From Clostridiales bacterium UBA7573 (GTDB lineage: Bacteria > Bacillota > Clostridia > Oscillospirales > CAG-272): a DNA stretch of 14,829 nt. The stretch lies in the NCBI GenBank assembly GCA_002477905.1, contig DLLB01000079.1, forward strand, positions 561 through 15,389. Direction: 5' to 3'. The position numbers and the translations under genes are program-made. Each line of letters begins with the position of its first letter. The stretch's first letter is position 1. The notes below the pieces were generated by a model. The model made no database searches. It saw nothing but the letters and a program-made list of their open reading frames with translations, and had not been told where the DNA came from. Below are positions 7,276 to 14,175 of this stretch, one piece after another.

Positions 7276-8118
7276 ATGGACGTCACAGTGGAAAGTGTTT
7301 GCCGGCATTTTGATTTTCTGATCTCGGTAACCGGCTATTCCCTTACCCTACACGGAGATTTTGCGGACATTCCGCAGTTTCTTCCTTATAACTATCATCT
7401 GCATCCGTACTGCCAGTATATCAAAGCCGAATGCGGACTGCAAACCGTGTGTCAGCAAAAGCAGGCACAGGTTCTGCGCGCCTGCGCGCGCGGCGCGTTC
7501 TGCGGTGTGTGCCATGCCGGCGTGTTGGAATACGTTTATCCGATTTTCGTAGACGGAAAAGCCGTGGCGTTTCTTTCCGTCAGCGGCTTTCGTCCGCCAG
7601 ATTCCCCCGCGGTGCGGGAAAAGCTCGCGCATTTTGCCGCACGGCACGGGCTTTCGCAGCATGCGCTGTCCGCTTACCGGGATGCTACCCTGTGCACCCC
7701 TGCGCCGCCCAAGGAAACCGTAGACGCGGCGGTTGCCGGATTGTTATGCCTGCTCTCCGCCGTTCTTTCCAACCGTCCGCCGCGCCCCACCTCTGATCTT
7801 TATACGCAGATCCTGCAATATCTGCACAGCCATTACACCGGGTGTTGTTCCTTACAAACGCTGAGCGAAGCCTTACATTCCAGCGTTTCCTCGCTTTGCC
7901 ATCAGTTTCAGGCGCACAGCGGCAAGAGCATCCGCGCGTACATCGAACAGCTCCGGTTGCGGGACGCCAAGTGGCTGCTTTCTCATTCTGCGCTATCCGT
8001 AACGCAAATTGCTTCCGCGGTCGGGTTCTGCACCCCCGCTTATTTCACAAAGGTCTTTCACCGCGCTTTCGGCGTAACGCCGCATGCGTTCCGCAAAGGC
8101 GTCAGTCCGCTCCTGTAA
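7276..8118 (+). CDS. AraC-family regulator with N-terminal PocR-type sensory domain
   Basis: The start at 7276 has AAAGGAG five bases upstream, giving 280 residues; a longer frame from 7225 has no such site. Residues about 5-135 resemble the PocR sensory domain (PF10114), with Cys46, Cys53, Cys59, Cys70, Cys76, Cys79 and 'YVYPIFVDGKAVAFLSVSGF' (86-105). In PocR this domain is thought to sense small organic ligands. Residues about 176-277 are a double helix-turn-helix AraC DNA-binding domain ('LQTLSEALHSSVSSLCHQFQ' and 'TQIASAVGFCTPAYFTKVFH', closing 'FGVTPHAFR'). It is a cytoplasmic transcription factor, probably acting on the divergent oxidoreductase gene and on itself through the shared promoter region. 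The Cys cluster could bind a metal or sense redox state; that is inference. Confidence 0.9.
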   Translation: MDVTVESVCRHFDFLISVTGYSLTLHGDFADIPQFLPYNYHLHPYCQYIKAECGLQTVCQQKQAQVLRACARGAFCGVCHAGVLEYVYPIFVDGKAVAFLSVSGFRPPDSPAVREKLAHFAARHGLSQHALSAYRDATLCTPAPPKETVDAAVAGLLCLLSAVLSNRPPRPTSDLYTQILQYLHSHYTGCCSLQTLSEALHSSVSSLCHQFQAHSGKSIRAYIEQLRLRDAKWLLSHSALSVTQIASAVGFCTPAYFTKVFHRAFGVTPHAFRKGVSPLL

Positions 8119-8180
8119 TCGGCGCATGCCTGCCAAAAGGCGTACCTTCTACCGAAAAAATCGATGCTTTCCCTTCCGAA

Positions 8181-8213
8181 AAAACCGGAGGAGCCGAGTG
8201 CTCCTCCGGTTTT
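8181..8213. terminator. Bidirectional intrinsic terminator between convergent genes
   Basis: A perfect 14-bp stem, AAAACCGGAGGAGC (8181-8194) with GCTCCTCCGGTTTT (8200-8213), encloses a CGAGT loop. Its A-rich foot becomes a T run on either strand, and two more A bases at 8179-8180 extend the minus-strand T run. It lies between the stops of the regulator (plus) and the ABC ATPase gene (minus, three bases away) and should end both transcripts. Confidence 0.88.
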
Positions 8214-8216
8214 CGA

Positions 8217-8951
8217 TCATTGTGCAAAATAACGGGATAAAAATTCGCGGGTACGCGCCTCCTTGGGATGAGAGAAAATTTCTTCCGGCGTCCCTTGCTC
8301 GGCAATATAGCCGCCGTCCATAAACACAACGCGGGAAGAAACGTCCCGTGCGAACGCCATCTCATGCGTGACCACGAGCATGGTCAGTCCGGACGCCGCA
8401 AGATTTTTCATCACGGCAAGCACTTCGCCAACCATCTCCGGATCCAGTGCGGAAGTCGGTTCGTCGAACAAGATCACTTCCGGATGCATACACAGCGCAC
8501 GGGCAATCGCCACGCGCTGTTTCTGCCCGCCGGAAAGCTGTCTGGGCTTTGCGTTTTTGTAAGCCGACATGCCAACCTTGGCGAGGTACTCCTCCGCGCG
8601 CGCTTCCGCTTCCTCTTTGGAAAGCCCCAGTACGCGCCGCGTCCCGACCGTGCAATTTTTCAGGACATTCAGATTGTTGAACAAATTGAAGCTCTGAAAT
8701 ACCATCGTCACTTTGGCGCGGTAATCCGTAAGGGAAATGGCGTTTCCCTGAATATCTTCCCCATGGAAGAAGATCTTGCCGTCCGTCGGCGTTTCCAGCA
8801 GATTGATGCAACGCAGCATCGTGCTTTTGCCGGATCCGGACGAACCGATGACGCTGATGACATCTCCTTGATTCACCGAGAGAGAAATATCATGCAACAC
8901 ATCATGTTCGCCAAACGATTTTTTCAAATGCGATACTTCAATCACCGACAT
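8217..8951 (-). CDS. Polar amino acid ABC transporter ATP-binding protein, probably lysine
   Basis: This 244-residue ATPase powers the importer encoded just upstream. All nucleotide-binding motifs are intact: Walker A GSSGSGKS (36-43), Q-loop Gln86, signature LSGGQ (139-143), Walker B VILFDE (159-164), D-loop SALD and His196. Sequence and length fit the GlnQ/HisP polar amino acid group. The start at 8951 is an ATG with GGGGAGG nine bases upstream, overlapping the permease gene by 14 bases; a GTG at 8969 in the same frame would place that site inside the gene and is less likely. It is the last gene of the operon, ended by the terminator at 8181-8213. The lysine riboswitch ahead of the operon points to lysine as cargo. 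Confidence 0.93.
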   Translation of the reverse strand: MSVIEVSHLKKSFGEHDVLHDISLSVNQGDVISVIGSSGSGKSTMLRCINLLETPTDGKIFFHGEDIQGNAISLTDYRAKVTMVFQSFNLFNNLNVLKNCTVGTRRVLGLSKEEAEARAEEYLAKVGMSAYKNAKPRQLSGGQKQRVAIARALCMHPEVILFDEPTSALDPEMVGEVLAVMKNLAASGLTMLVVTHEMAFARDVSSRVVFMDGGYIAEQGTPEEIFSHPKEARTREFLSRYFAQ

Positions 8952-9717
8952 GTTGCTGTTCCTCCCCACTCACCCGGATCTGGGATTTGAAATCGGACTG
9001 CGAGCCGCACACCACATAGCTGTCGCTTCCGTCCATCTTCTTTTCGGCATAACGCAACAACCGCGTCACCGTAAAGGTCAGAATAAAGTAGATCGTTGCG
9101 CAAATGACATACGCCGGCAAGAACTTCGCATACGCGCCGCCCGCCTGCTTTGCCGCAAACATCAATTCCGTAATGGAAATAACCATCAGCACCGAACTGT
9201 CCTTGATATTGACCACAAACTCGTTGCCGATCGACGGCATGATGTTGCGCACCGCCTGCGGCAGAATGACGTAGAACATCGTCTTGAAATGCGACATGCC
9301 CAGCGCGTGCGCTCCCTCAAACTGTCCTTTTTCCACAGAAATGATCCCGCCGCGCACGATCTCTGCCATATAAGCGCCGGTGTTGACCGAGATGATGATA
9401 ATGGCAGACGGAAGCGCCTTGATCCCAAGCGGCACAAACAAGCTGTAATGGATAATCAGCGCCTGTACCATCATCGGCGTACCGCGGATGATCTCCACGT
9501 AAGCGGCAAGCACCGCGTTTATCACGCGGAACAGTCCTTTTTTCACCATCGGATCCGTTTTCTTGACCGGAATGGTCTTGATGATCGCAATCAACAAGCC
9601 GATCAGAAAGCCCGCGATCGTGCCGGTGATCGCCATGACGAGCGTATAGCCGGTACCGCGCAGAAAACTCTGCCAGTATTCCGAAATAATTTTTACAATC
9701 CAATCCCAAAATGACAT
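8938..9717 (-). CDS. Polar amino acid ABC transporter permease, probably lysine
   Basis: The 259-residue membrane protein is of the HisM/GlnP family. About five hydrophobic segments are seen (near 22-48, 66-95, 100-118, 172-190 and 200-221). The ATPase-coupling EAA loop is 'EGAHALGMSHFKTMFYVILP' at 134-153. One permease gene implies a homodimer in the membrane. The charged C-terminal tail (about 225-259) is longer than needed for the fold and overlaps the ATPase gene start by 14 bases, suggesting coupled translation. Its start is 21 bases past the stop of the binding-protein gene; the ribosome binding site is weak (CGGAA about six bases upstream), so coupling may matter here too. Confidence 0.92.
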   Translation of the reverse strand: MSFWDWIVKIISEYWQSFLRGTGYTLVMAITGTIAGFLIGLLIAIIKTIPVKKTDPMVKKGLFRVINAVLAAYVEIIRGTPMMVQALIIHYSLFVPLGIKALPSAIIIISVNTGAYMAEIVRGGIISVEKGQFEGAHALGMSHFKTMFYVILPQAVRNIMPSIGNEFVVNIKDSSVLMVISITELMFAAKQAGGAYAKFLPAYVICATIYFILTFTVTRLLRYAEKKMDGSDSYVVCGSQSDFKSQIRVSGEEQQHVGD

Positions 9718-9738
9718 GTTCCGATTCCGCTTTCCTGT

Positions 9739-10590
9739 TTATTCTTCGCCTGCGGGCTGACGGCTGATTGCGTCTGCCATCATCGCTTCCCGTTCGCTTT
9801 GGGGAATGGTCGCAAGCAGTTTATTGATCTCCGCAGTCAGGGAGCTGCCTTTGCGCAGACCGACCGCAATGGACGCCTCTGCCGGATCGTAGGTAAAGCC
9901 GTTGCCGGCGCTGAACTCAATATAAGTAAATTCCGGATTGGACGCGACTGCGGAAATGGCGCCGGGTTTCTCACAGACATATCCGTCGATCGCACCGCCT
10001 GCCAGCGACTGGATCAGAGCGGGGAAACCCTCCAGCTCCGGCTGTTTGTTCACGCCCGCGATCTGGTCAATGACTTTGTAGTGGAAGGTATTGAGCTGTC
10101 CGGTGATCTTCGCGCCTGCGAAATCCGCGATCTTCGTCGCGTTTGCATAAGCGGAATCCTTGCGCACGACCATGACCAGATTGCTGTTCAGATAAACGTC
10201 GGTAAAGTCGATGCTGAGCTTGCGTTCCTCGGTGGGGCTCATGCCGGCGATGATGAGGTCGATCTGTTTGCTTTCCACGGCGGGGATCAGTCCGTCCCAT
10301 CCGATCGGAATAATTTCCAGTGCTACGCCGAGCGATTCTGCAATGCGCTTTGCAATCTGTACGTCAAAGCCGTCCGCGTACATGCCGTTGGAAAGCGGTA
10401 CCGTATAATCGTTTGCCTTTGCCTGCGCCCAGTTGTACGGTGCGTAATCGCATTCCATGCCGACTACGATCTTCCCTTTGGCTTTGACTTCCTCCAAGTC
10501 CTTCGCGCCGGACTCTCCGCAGGATGTCATGGAAATTGCCATTCCAAGCATCAGTGCCAGTGTCAAAAGCAAGCATACTACTCTTTTCAT
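9739..10590 (-). CDS. Polar amino acid ABC transporter substrate-binding lipoprotein, probably lysine
   Basis: This 283-residue protein captures the amino acid outside the cell. It starts at 10590 with AAAGGAG eight bases upstream. Residues 1-23 are a lipoprotein signal ending in a lipobox-like MTSC, with Cys24 as lipid anchor. The mature part is a family 3 solute-binding fold, with 'KIVVGMECDYAPYNW' (40-54), 'ADGFDVQIAKRIAESLGV' (72-89), 'GWDGLIPAVESKQIDLIIAG' (97-116) and 'SPTEERKLSIDFTDVY' (118-133). The frame stays open upstream to a GTG at 10794, but that stretch is riboswitch and not protein. It is the first gene of the importer operon, directly behind the riboswitch terminator. Lysine as ligand rests on the riboswitch; arginine, histidine or ornithine binding cannot be excluded. 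Confidence 0.92.
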   Translation of the reverse strand: MKRVVCLLLTLALMLGMAISMTSCGESGAKDLEEVKAKGKIVVGMECDYAPYNWAQAKANDYTVPLSNGMYADGFDVQIAKRIAESLGVALEIIPIGWDGLIPAVESKQIDLIIAGMSPTEERKLSIDFTDVYLNSNLVMVVRKDSAYANATKIADFAGAKITGQLNTFHYKVIDQIAGVNKQPELEGFPALIQSLAGGAIDGYVCEKPGAISAVASNPEFTYIEFSAGNGFTYDPAEASIAVGLRKGSSLTAEINKLLATIPQSEREAMMADAISRQPAGEE

Positions 10591-10633
10591 GTCGTGTTCT
10601 CCTTTGATTTTGATTTTTTCATTTTTCAAACAG

Positions 10634-10665
10634 AAAAAGTCGCGGTGATAAAGCATCACCGCGAC
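10634..10665 (-). terminator. Riboswitch-controlled intrinsic terminator
   Basis: On the minus strand a perfect 11-bp stem (10665-10655 with 10649-10639, five-base loop) is followed at once by five T bases (10638-10634). It lies between the lysine aptamer and the ribosome binding site of the binding-protein gene, as in terminator-type riboswitches. The 5' arm can instead pair with the last strand of the aptamer (10697-10688, about eight pairs with one bulge) to form an antiterminator. Confidence 0.88.
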
Positions 10666-10693
10666 AAATCGTAACGAAAAAACAACAGTCTGC

Positions 10694-10849
10694 GATAGCT
10701 CTCCACCTAAGTGACAGTACGGCAGATCTTCTCTGCAATACCGGTATATACGGCAAACTCCGTACCGTATACCCTCGGCAGTGTTTCCTTTCACACGGGA
10801 GCGGGAACCCCTGTTTCGTGCTACTTTTCAACACCGCGCCTCTACCTTA
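10694..10849 (-). ncRNA. Lysine riboswitch (L-box) aptamer
   Basis: Conserved L-box blocks appear in order on the minus strand: GGTAGAGGCGC, AGTA, GAAAGG, CTGCCGA, CTGTCAC and GTGGAGAGCTATC. GGTAG (10846-10842) pairs with CTATC (10698-10694) to close helix P1. With lysine bound, P1 forms and the downstream hairpin terminates transcription; without lysine, the 3' strand of P1 is free to form the antiterminator. This marks the importer genes that follow as lysine-repressed. Confidence 0.92.
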
Positions 10850-10880
10850 ACTTATTCGGTTTTAGAAAAATGTTATGCGC

Positions 10881-10909
10881 ATTATAGCATACATTTTGGA
10901 TCTTGTCAA
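10881..10909 (-). promoter_or_regulatory. Consensus sigma-A promoter of the lysine importer operon
   Basis: On the minus strand TTGACA (10909-10904) and TATAAT (10886-10881) are spaced by 17 bases, a perfect match. The start near 10874 precedes the riboswitch aptamer by about 25 bases. It begins only 27 bases after the stop of the APC permease gene, with no terminator seen between, so read-through from that operon would also pass the riboswitch. Confidence 0.87.
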
Positions 10910-10935
10910 GTCTTTTTTGCAAAATTTCCGATTTT

Positions 10936-12354
10936 TTATTTTTCAGCCGGCGCCGTTTCCGGTTTTTCCTCCGGAATCGGCTCCGTTTGCACCGCATCTT
11001 TGCAGCACGGTCTTTTATAGAATAACATGCCAAGCGCCATGATGAGGACGAACACAATCAGGTACCACACCACGCCCATACCATGGGAGAATACTGCCGC
11101 AACCATCATGAAAATACTGCTGAGCACGGTCAGGGCAGGGAATACAAACCGCTTGACCGGATGCAGATCCTTTTCTTTGATCATCATCGCGATCATAATC
11201 GGAATATAAATGCCGTAGATGGTGATGATCGGAAGCTCGGACGAATCGAACACGATCGGTCCGAACCACGGCTTCTCCACCAGATTGGCGCCATAGAAAT
11301 ACACCAGCCACAAGGTACACATTACCAGTCCCACAATCGAGGAATTGGTCGGCATATTGGTATGTGCGGAAACATCCGCAAAGGTTGCCGGCTTATAGCC
11401 GTGCCCGCGCGCGGAGATCGCGTACATACCGCGGGTGGAGGCAAGCATCAACCCGTTCAGGGTGCCGAGGCAGGAGATCACGACAAAAACAAACAACAGC
11501 GTGCCGCCGACCTTGCCGAAAATACTGCCGAATGCAATCTGCGCACCGGCTTCACCGCTTTGCATCAGTTCCGCGTTGGTGACGCCGCCGGCAAGCCCGA
11601 CATAGTACAGGGTGTAAGTCAGCAGGATGATAAAAGTGCCGATGGTGAGCGCAATGGGAAGATTGCGCTTCGCGTTTTTCAGTTCCGCATTGATACTGGT
11701 TGCGATGATCCAGCCTTCATAGGCAAACGCCGTTGCGACGACTGCGGTAAACAGTGCGCCGCCCGTGGAAATATCGTGGGAAACGACCGTTGTAAAGTTT
11801 TCCACCGTCATGCCGTTGTAAAGTCCGACGATCGTACCGACAATCGCCATTAAAAACAGCGGAATCAGTTTAATCACCGTCGTTGCGACCTGGAACTTGC
11901 CCGCAAGGACCGGGGAAAGCGCGTTGATCGCATAACTGCCGACCAAAAACAGGCAGGTGATGACCATGCAGGGACCTCCGGTGATGTCCCACCCCAAAAT
12001 CACGCAGAAATACCGCGCGGATACCCATGCCAGAACGGACGTCATGGCAGGATAGTAGATAAACGTGGAAAAATGCGCGACGAAATAGGCGTAACCGCCG
12101 CCGATGGTGGCTTCCGCATAGTCCACAATGCCGTTGACATGGCTGTAACGGGTGGCAAGCACCGAGAATGTGTAGGCGCAGATCATCATGATCACGCCGC
12201 CGATGCCCCATGCTAAAATACCGAGCGGCAGATTGCCGCCGGTGGCTTGCAGAATCTTCTCCGCTTTGAAGAACACGCCGCTGCCGATGACGATGCCCAC
12301 CACCATGGCGATGGCGGTGACGAGTCCGTACTTTGCTTTTAACTGATTACTCAT
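10936..12354 (-). CDS. APC-superfamily amino acid permease
   Basis: This is a 472-residue polytopic membrane transporter with about 12 hydrophobic segments and no ATPase of its own. The first helix carries the APC-family signature 'GIVIGSGVFFK' (20-30), and 'AFAYEGWIIATSINAELKNA' in the middle is typical of the LAT/SteT-like branch. The last about 25 residues are a Pro/Glu-rich cytoplasmic tail. The start chosen is ATG 12354, with AAGGA about ten bases upstream and 29 bases after the ABC ATPase stop; a longer frame from 12396 overlaps that gene and adds an unconserved-looking charged stretch. It would move amino acids by ion symport or exchange; the substrate is unknown. Being last in an ABC operon suggests a related cargo. 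Confidence 0.88.
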   Translation of the reverse strand: MSNQLKAKYGLVTAIAMVVGIVIGSGVFFKAEKILQATGGNLPLGILAWGIGGVIMMICAYTFSVLATRYSHVNGIVDYAEATIGGGYAYFVAHFSTFIYYPAMTSVLAWVSARYFCVILGWDITGGPCMVITCLFLVGSYAINALSPVLAGKFQVATTVIKLIPLFLMAIVGTIVGLYNGMTVENFTTVVSHDISTGGALFTAVVATAFAYEGWIIATSINAELKNAKRNLPIALTIGTFIILLTYTLYYVGLAGGVTNAELMQSGEAGAQIAFGSIFGKVGGTLLFVFVVISCLGTLNGLMLASTRGMYAISARGHGYKPATFADVSAHTNMPTNSSIVGLVMCTLWLVYFYGANLVEKPWFGPIVFDSSELPIITIYGIYIPIMIAMMIKEKDLHPVKRFVFPALTVLSSIFMMVAAVFSHGMGVVWYLIVFVLIMALGMLFYKRPCCKDAVQTEPIPEEKPETAPAEK

Positions 12355-12383
12355 ACTGTGTACTTCCTTACTTTGTTTATAGA

Positions 12384-13157
12384 TCAGTTTCCGCATTCCA
12401 CGCTGATGGCGTTGAATAACGAAAGCAGGTCTTTCACTTGCGTCTGTGCCTTTTCTTCTCCCGCGCGGTCAAGAACGATCTGCCCTTTGTGCATCATCAG
12501 GATCCGACTGCCGTATTCCACGGCATAGCCTAAATTGTGCGTAACCATGATAGCGGTCAATTTCTTTTGCTTCACCACCGTGTCGGTGAGTTGCATAATC
12601 AACTCTGCGGTTTTGGGATCCAGCGCCGCCGTGTGTTCGTCCAGAATCAAAAAACGAAGCGGCACCATCGTCGCCATCAAAAGCGACATTGCCTGTCGCT
12701 GACCGCCGGAAAGCAGTCCGACGCGCACGTCCATTTTATTTTCCAAACCCAAGCCGAGCGTGGCAAGCTGCTCGCGGTAGCTGTCGATGCGCTTACGGTT
12801 GACGCCGCGCGAAAGTCCGAACCTGCCGCCTTTTTGCTCTGCCAGCGCCATATTCTCCGCAATGGTCAATTCCGGGCAGCTTCCCATCGACGGATTCTGA
12901 TAGACGCGCCCGATGCTCCGGTAGCGCTCATATTCCTTCAGATGGGAGAAATCTTTTCCATCCAGGAGAATCTCGCCGCGTTCAATAGGGAGCGTGCCGC
13001 AGATGATATTGAGCAGGGTGGTCTTACCGCTGCCGTTGGAGCCGACGACGGATACAAATTCCCCGTCGTTGATTTTTAAGGAAAAATCCTCAAACACCCG
13101 CGTTTCCGTGATCTGTCCGGGATGATAGATTTTGGTGATCTGTGAAAGTTCAAGCAC
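12384..13157 (-). CDS. ABC transporter ATP-binding protein of a PF04392-type importer
   Basis: The 257-residue ATPase has intact motifs: Walker A GSNGSGKT (39-46), Q-loop Gln87, signature LSGGQ (149-153), Walker B FLILDE (169-174) and His207. The D-loop region reads DEHTAALD, with His where most ABC ATPases have Pro; the Trp/unknown-substrate subfamily often shows this. The start is a GTG at 13157, with a GGGAGGG site about eight bases upstream, overlapping the permease gene by eight bases, so translation is probably coupled. It works with the permease and binding protein encoded just upstream. Confidence 0.9.
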   Translation of the reverse strand: MLELSQITKIYHPGQITETRVFEDFSLKINDGEFVSVVGSNGSGKTTLLNIICGTLPIERGEILLDGKDFSHLKEYERYRSIGRVYQNPSMGSCPELTIAENMALAEQKGGRFGLSRGVNRKRIDSYREQLATLGLGLENKMDVRVGLLSGGQRQAMSLLMATMVPLRFLILDEHTAALDPKTAELIMQLTDTVVKQKKLTAIMVTHNLGYAVEYGSRILMMHKGQIVLDRAGEEKAQTQVKDLLSLFNAISVECGN

Positions 13158-14103
13158 GTCCGCTTCCCTCCCCCGCCGGTTTTCCGAGCTTGGCGCCGCG
13201 TTTGATCCGATCGCTTAAAATCAGCGCCGCGACAAACAACACCGCCATAATCAATTTATTGTACGCGGTGGGCACGCCAAGCTTATTTACCGCCGCAAGG
13301 CATGCCTGATAAATCACCGCGCCGAAAATAACTTTTGTGGTGTCCGACAAGTGCCGCACCCGATGAAATACAGAAAGCCCGATGATAAGCGACGCCAGTC
13401 CGATGACAACCGTACCGATCCCCATGGATTGGTTGGCGCCGCCCGCAATATGCGTGTACAACGCGCCGGAGAGCGCGGCAAATCCATTGCCGATTGCAAG
13501 TCCCAGAATCTTATTGTCCCCCGCGTCCTTGGCAAGCGTCATCACAAACTGCGCATTGTTTCCGGTCGCACGGAGCAACAGCCCCCGCCGCGTCTTTAAG
13601 AACAGATCCAACAGGATCTTACAGACGACTGCAAGGAATAAAAACAGCACAATATCCCGCAGGCTGAAGCCGCCGGCTTTAGCAGGCAAAAAGCGGAACG
13701 GGAATGCGGAATGCAGAGTCTCCACGTCCCTGCCATAGGTGAGGATGGAACTGCCCTCGCCGCGGAAATTTCCGGTGACGCCGGCAGAAGTCGCGATCAG
13801 ATTCACCGTAATGAGCGCGGTGGAAACCAAAATACCGCACAACAGCGGACGGATATGCAGTTTTACATGCAATACGCCGGTCAAAGCCCCGAACAGGCAA
13901 CCGACGAAAAATGCCGCAAGCAGTGCGATCCACGGATTGCATCCGTGCCGCACCAAAATGCCGAAGGTCACGCCGCCGCTTAAAAAAGTTCCTTCCACCG
14001 TCAGGTCGGGAAAGTCCAGAATGGTGAACGAAACATAATATCCCATGGCAAGCAGGGAGAAAACCAGTCCGTTCTTCAGCGCAACTTCAATCAATCCTAT
14101 CAT
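13150..14103 (-). CDS. ABC transporter permease, PF02653 type
   Basis: The 317-residue membrane protein has about eight hydrophobic segments ('GLVFSLLAMGYYVSFTILDF' in the first 31 residues, then 'PWIALLAAFFVGCLFGALTG' and others) and resembles branched-chain or sugar-type permeases (BPD_transp_2). The conserved cytoplasmic stretch 'LRATGNNAQFVMTLAKDAGD' fits the ATPase-contact loop of this family. It sits between a PF04392 binding protein and an ABC ATPase, the layout of the TrpXYZ-type importers. The ribosome binding site is unclear (CGGAA six bases upstream or AAGGA about 14 upstream). A single permease gene implies a homodimer. Confidence 0.9.
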   Translation of the reverse strand: MIGLIEVALKNGLVFSLLAMGYYVSFTILDFPDLTVEGTFLSGGVTFGILVRHGCNPWIALLAAFFVGCLFGALTGVLHVKLHIRPLLCGILVSTALITVNLIATSAGVTGNFRGEGSSILTYGRDVETLHSAFPFRFLPAKAGGFSLRDIVLFLFLAVVCKILLDLFLKTRRGLLLRATGNNAQFVMTLAKDAGDNKILGLAIGNGFAALSGALYTHIAGGANQSMGIGTVVIGLASLIIGLSVFHRVRHLSDTTKVIFGAVIYQACLAAVNKLGVPTAYNKLIMAVLFVAALILSDRIKRGAKLGKPAGEGSGRA

Positions 14104-14129
14104 AGAATTCCGATGATCCTTTCCAAATC

Positions 14130-14161
14130 TACAAAGGGAGCCGAGGACGGCTTCCTTTGTA
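14130..14161. repeat. Intercistronic hairpin between binding-protein and permease genes
   Basis: TACAAAGGGAGCCG (14130-14143) pairs with CGGCTTCCTTTGTA (14148-14161) around an AGGA tetraloop, 14 bp with one imperfect pair. No T run follows on the minus strand, so full termination is unlikely. In ABC operons such hairpins often protect the binding-protein mRNA or lower expression of the downstream membrane genes; that role is inferred here. Confidence 0.55.
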
Positions 14162-14175
14162 TCGGTGTATGCGTT

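Noticed and set aside
10591..10794. N-terminal extension of the lysine-binding protein
   Set aside because: The extended frame would begin at a GTG inside the riboswitch (GAAAGG block) and translate the terminator. The ATG at 10590 has a proper ribosome binding site and starts a lipoprotein signal.
10694..10849. T-box leader before the amino acid importer
   Set aside because: The T-box core AGGGTGGNACCGCG is absent, while the ordered L-box blocks of the lysine riboswitch are present.
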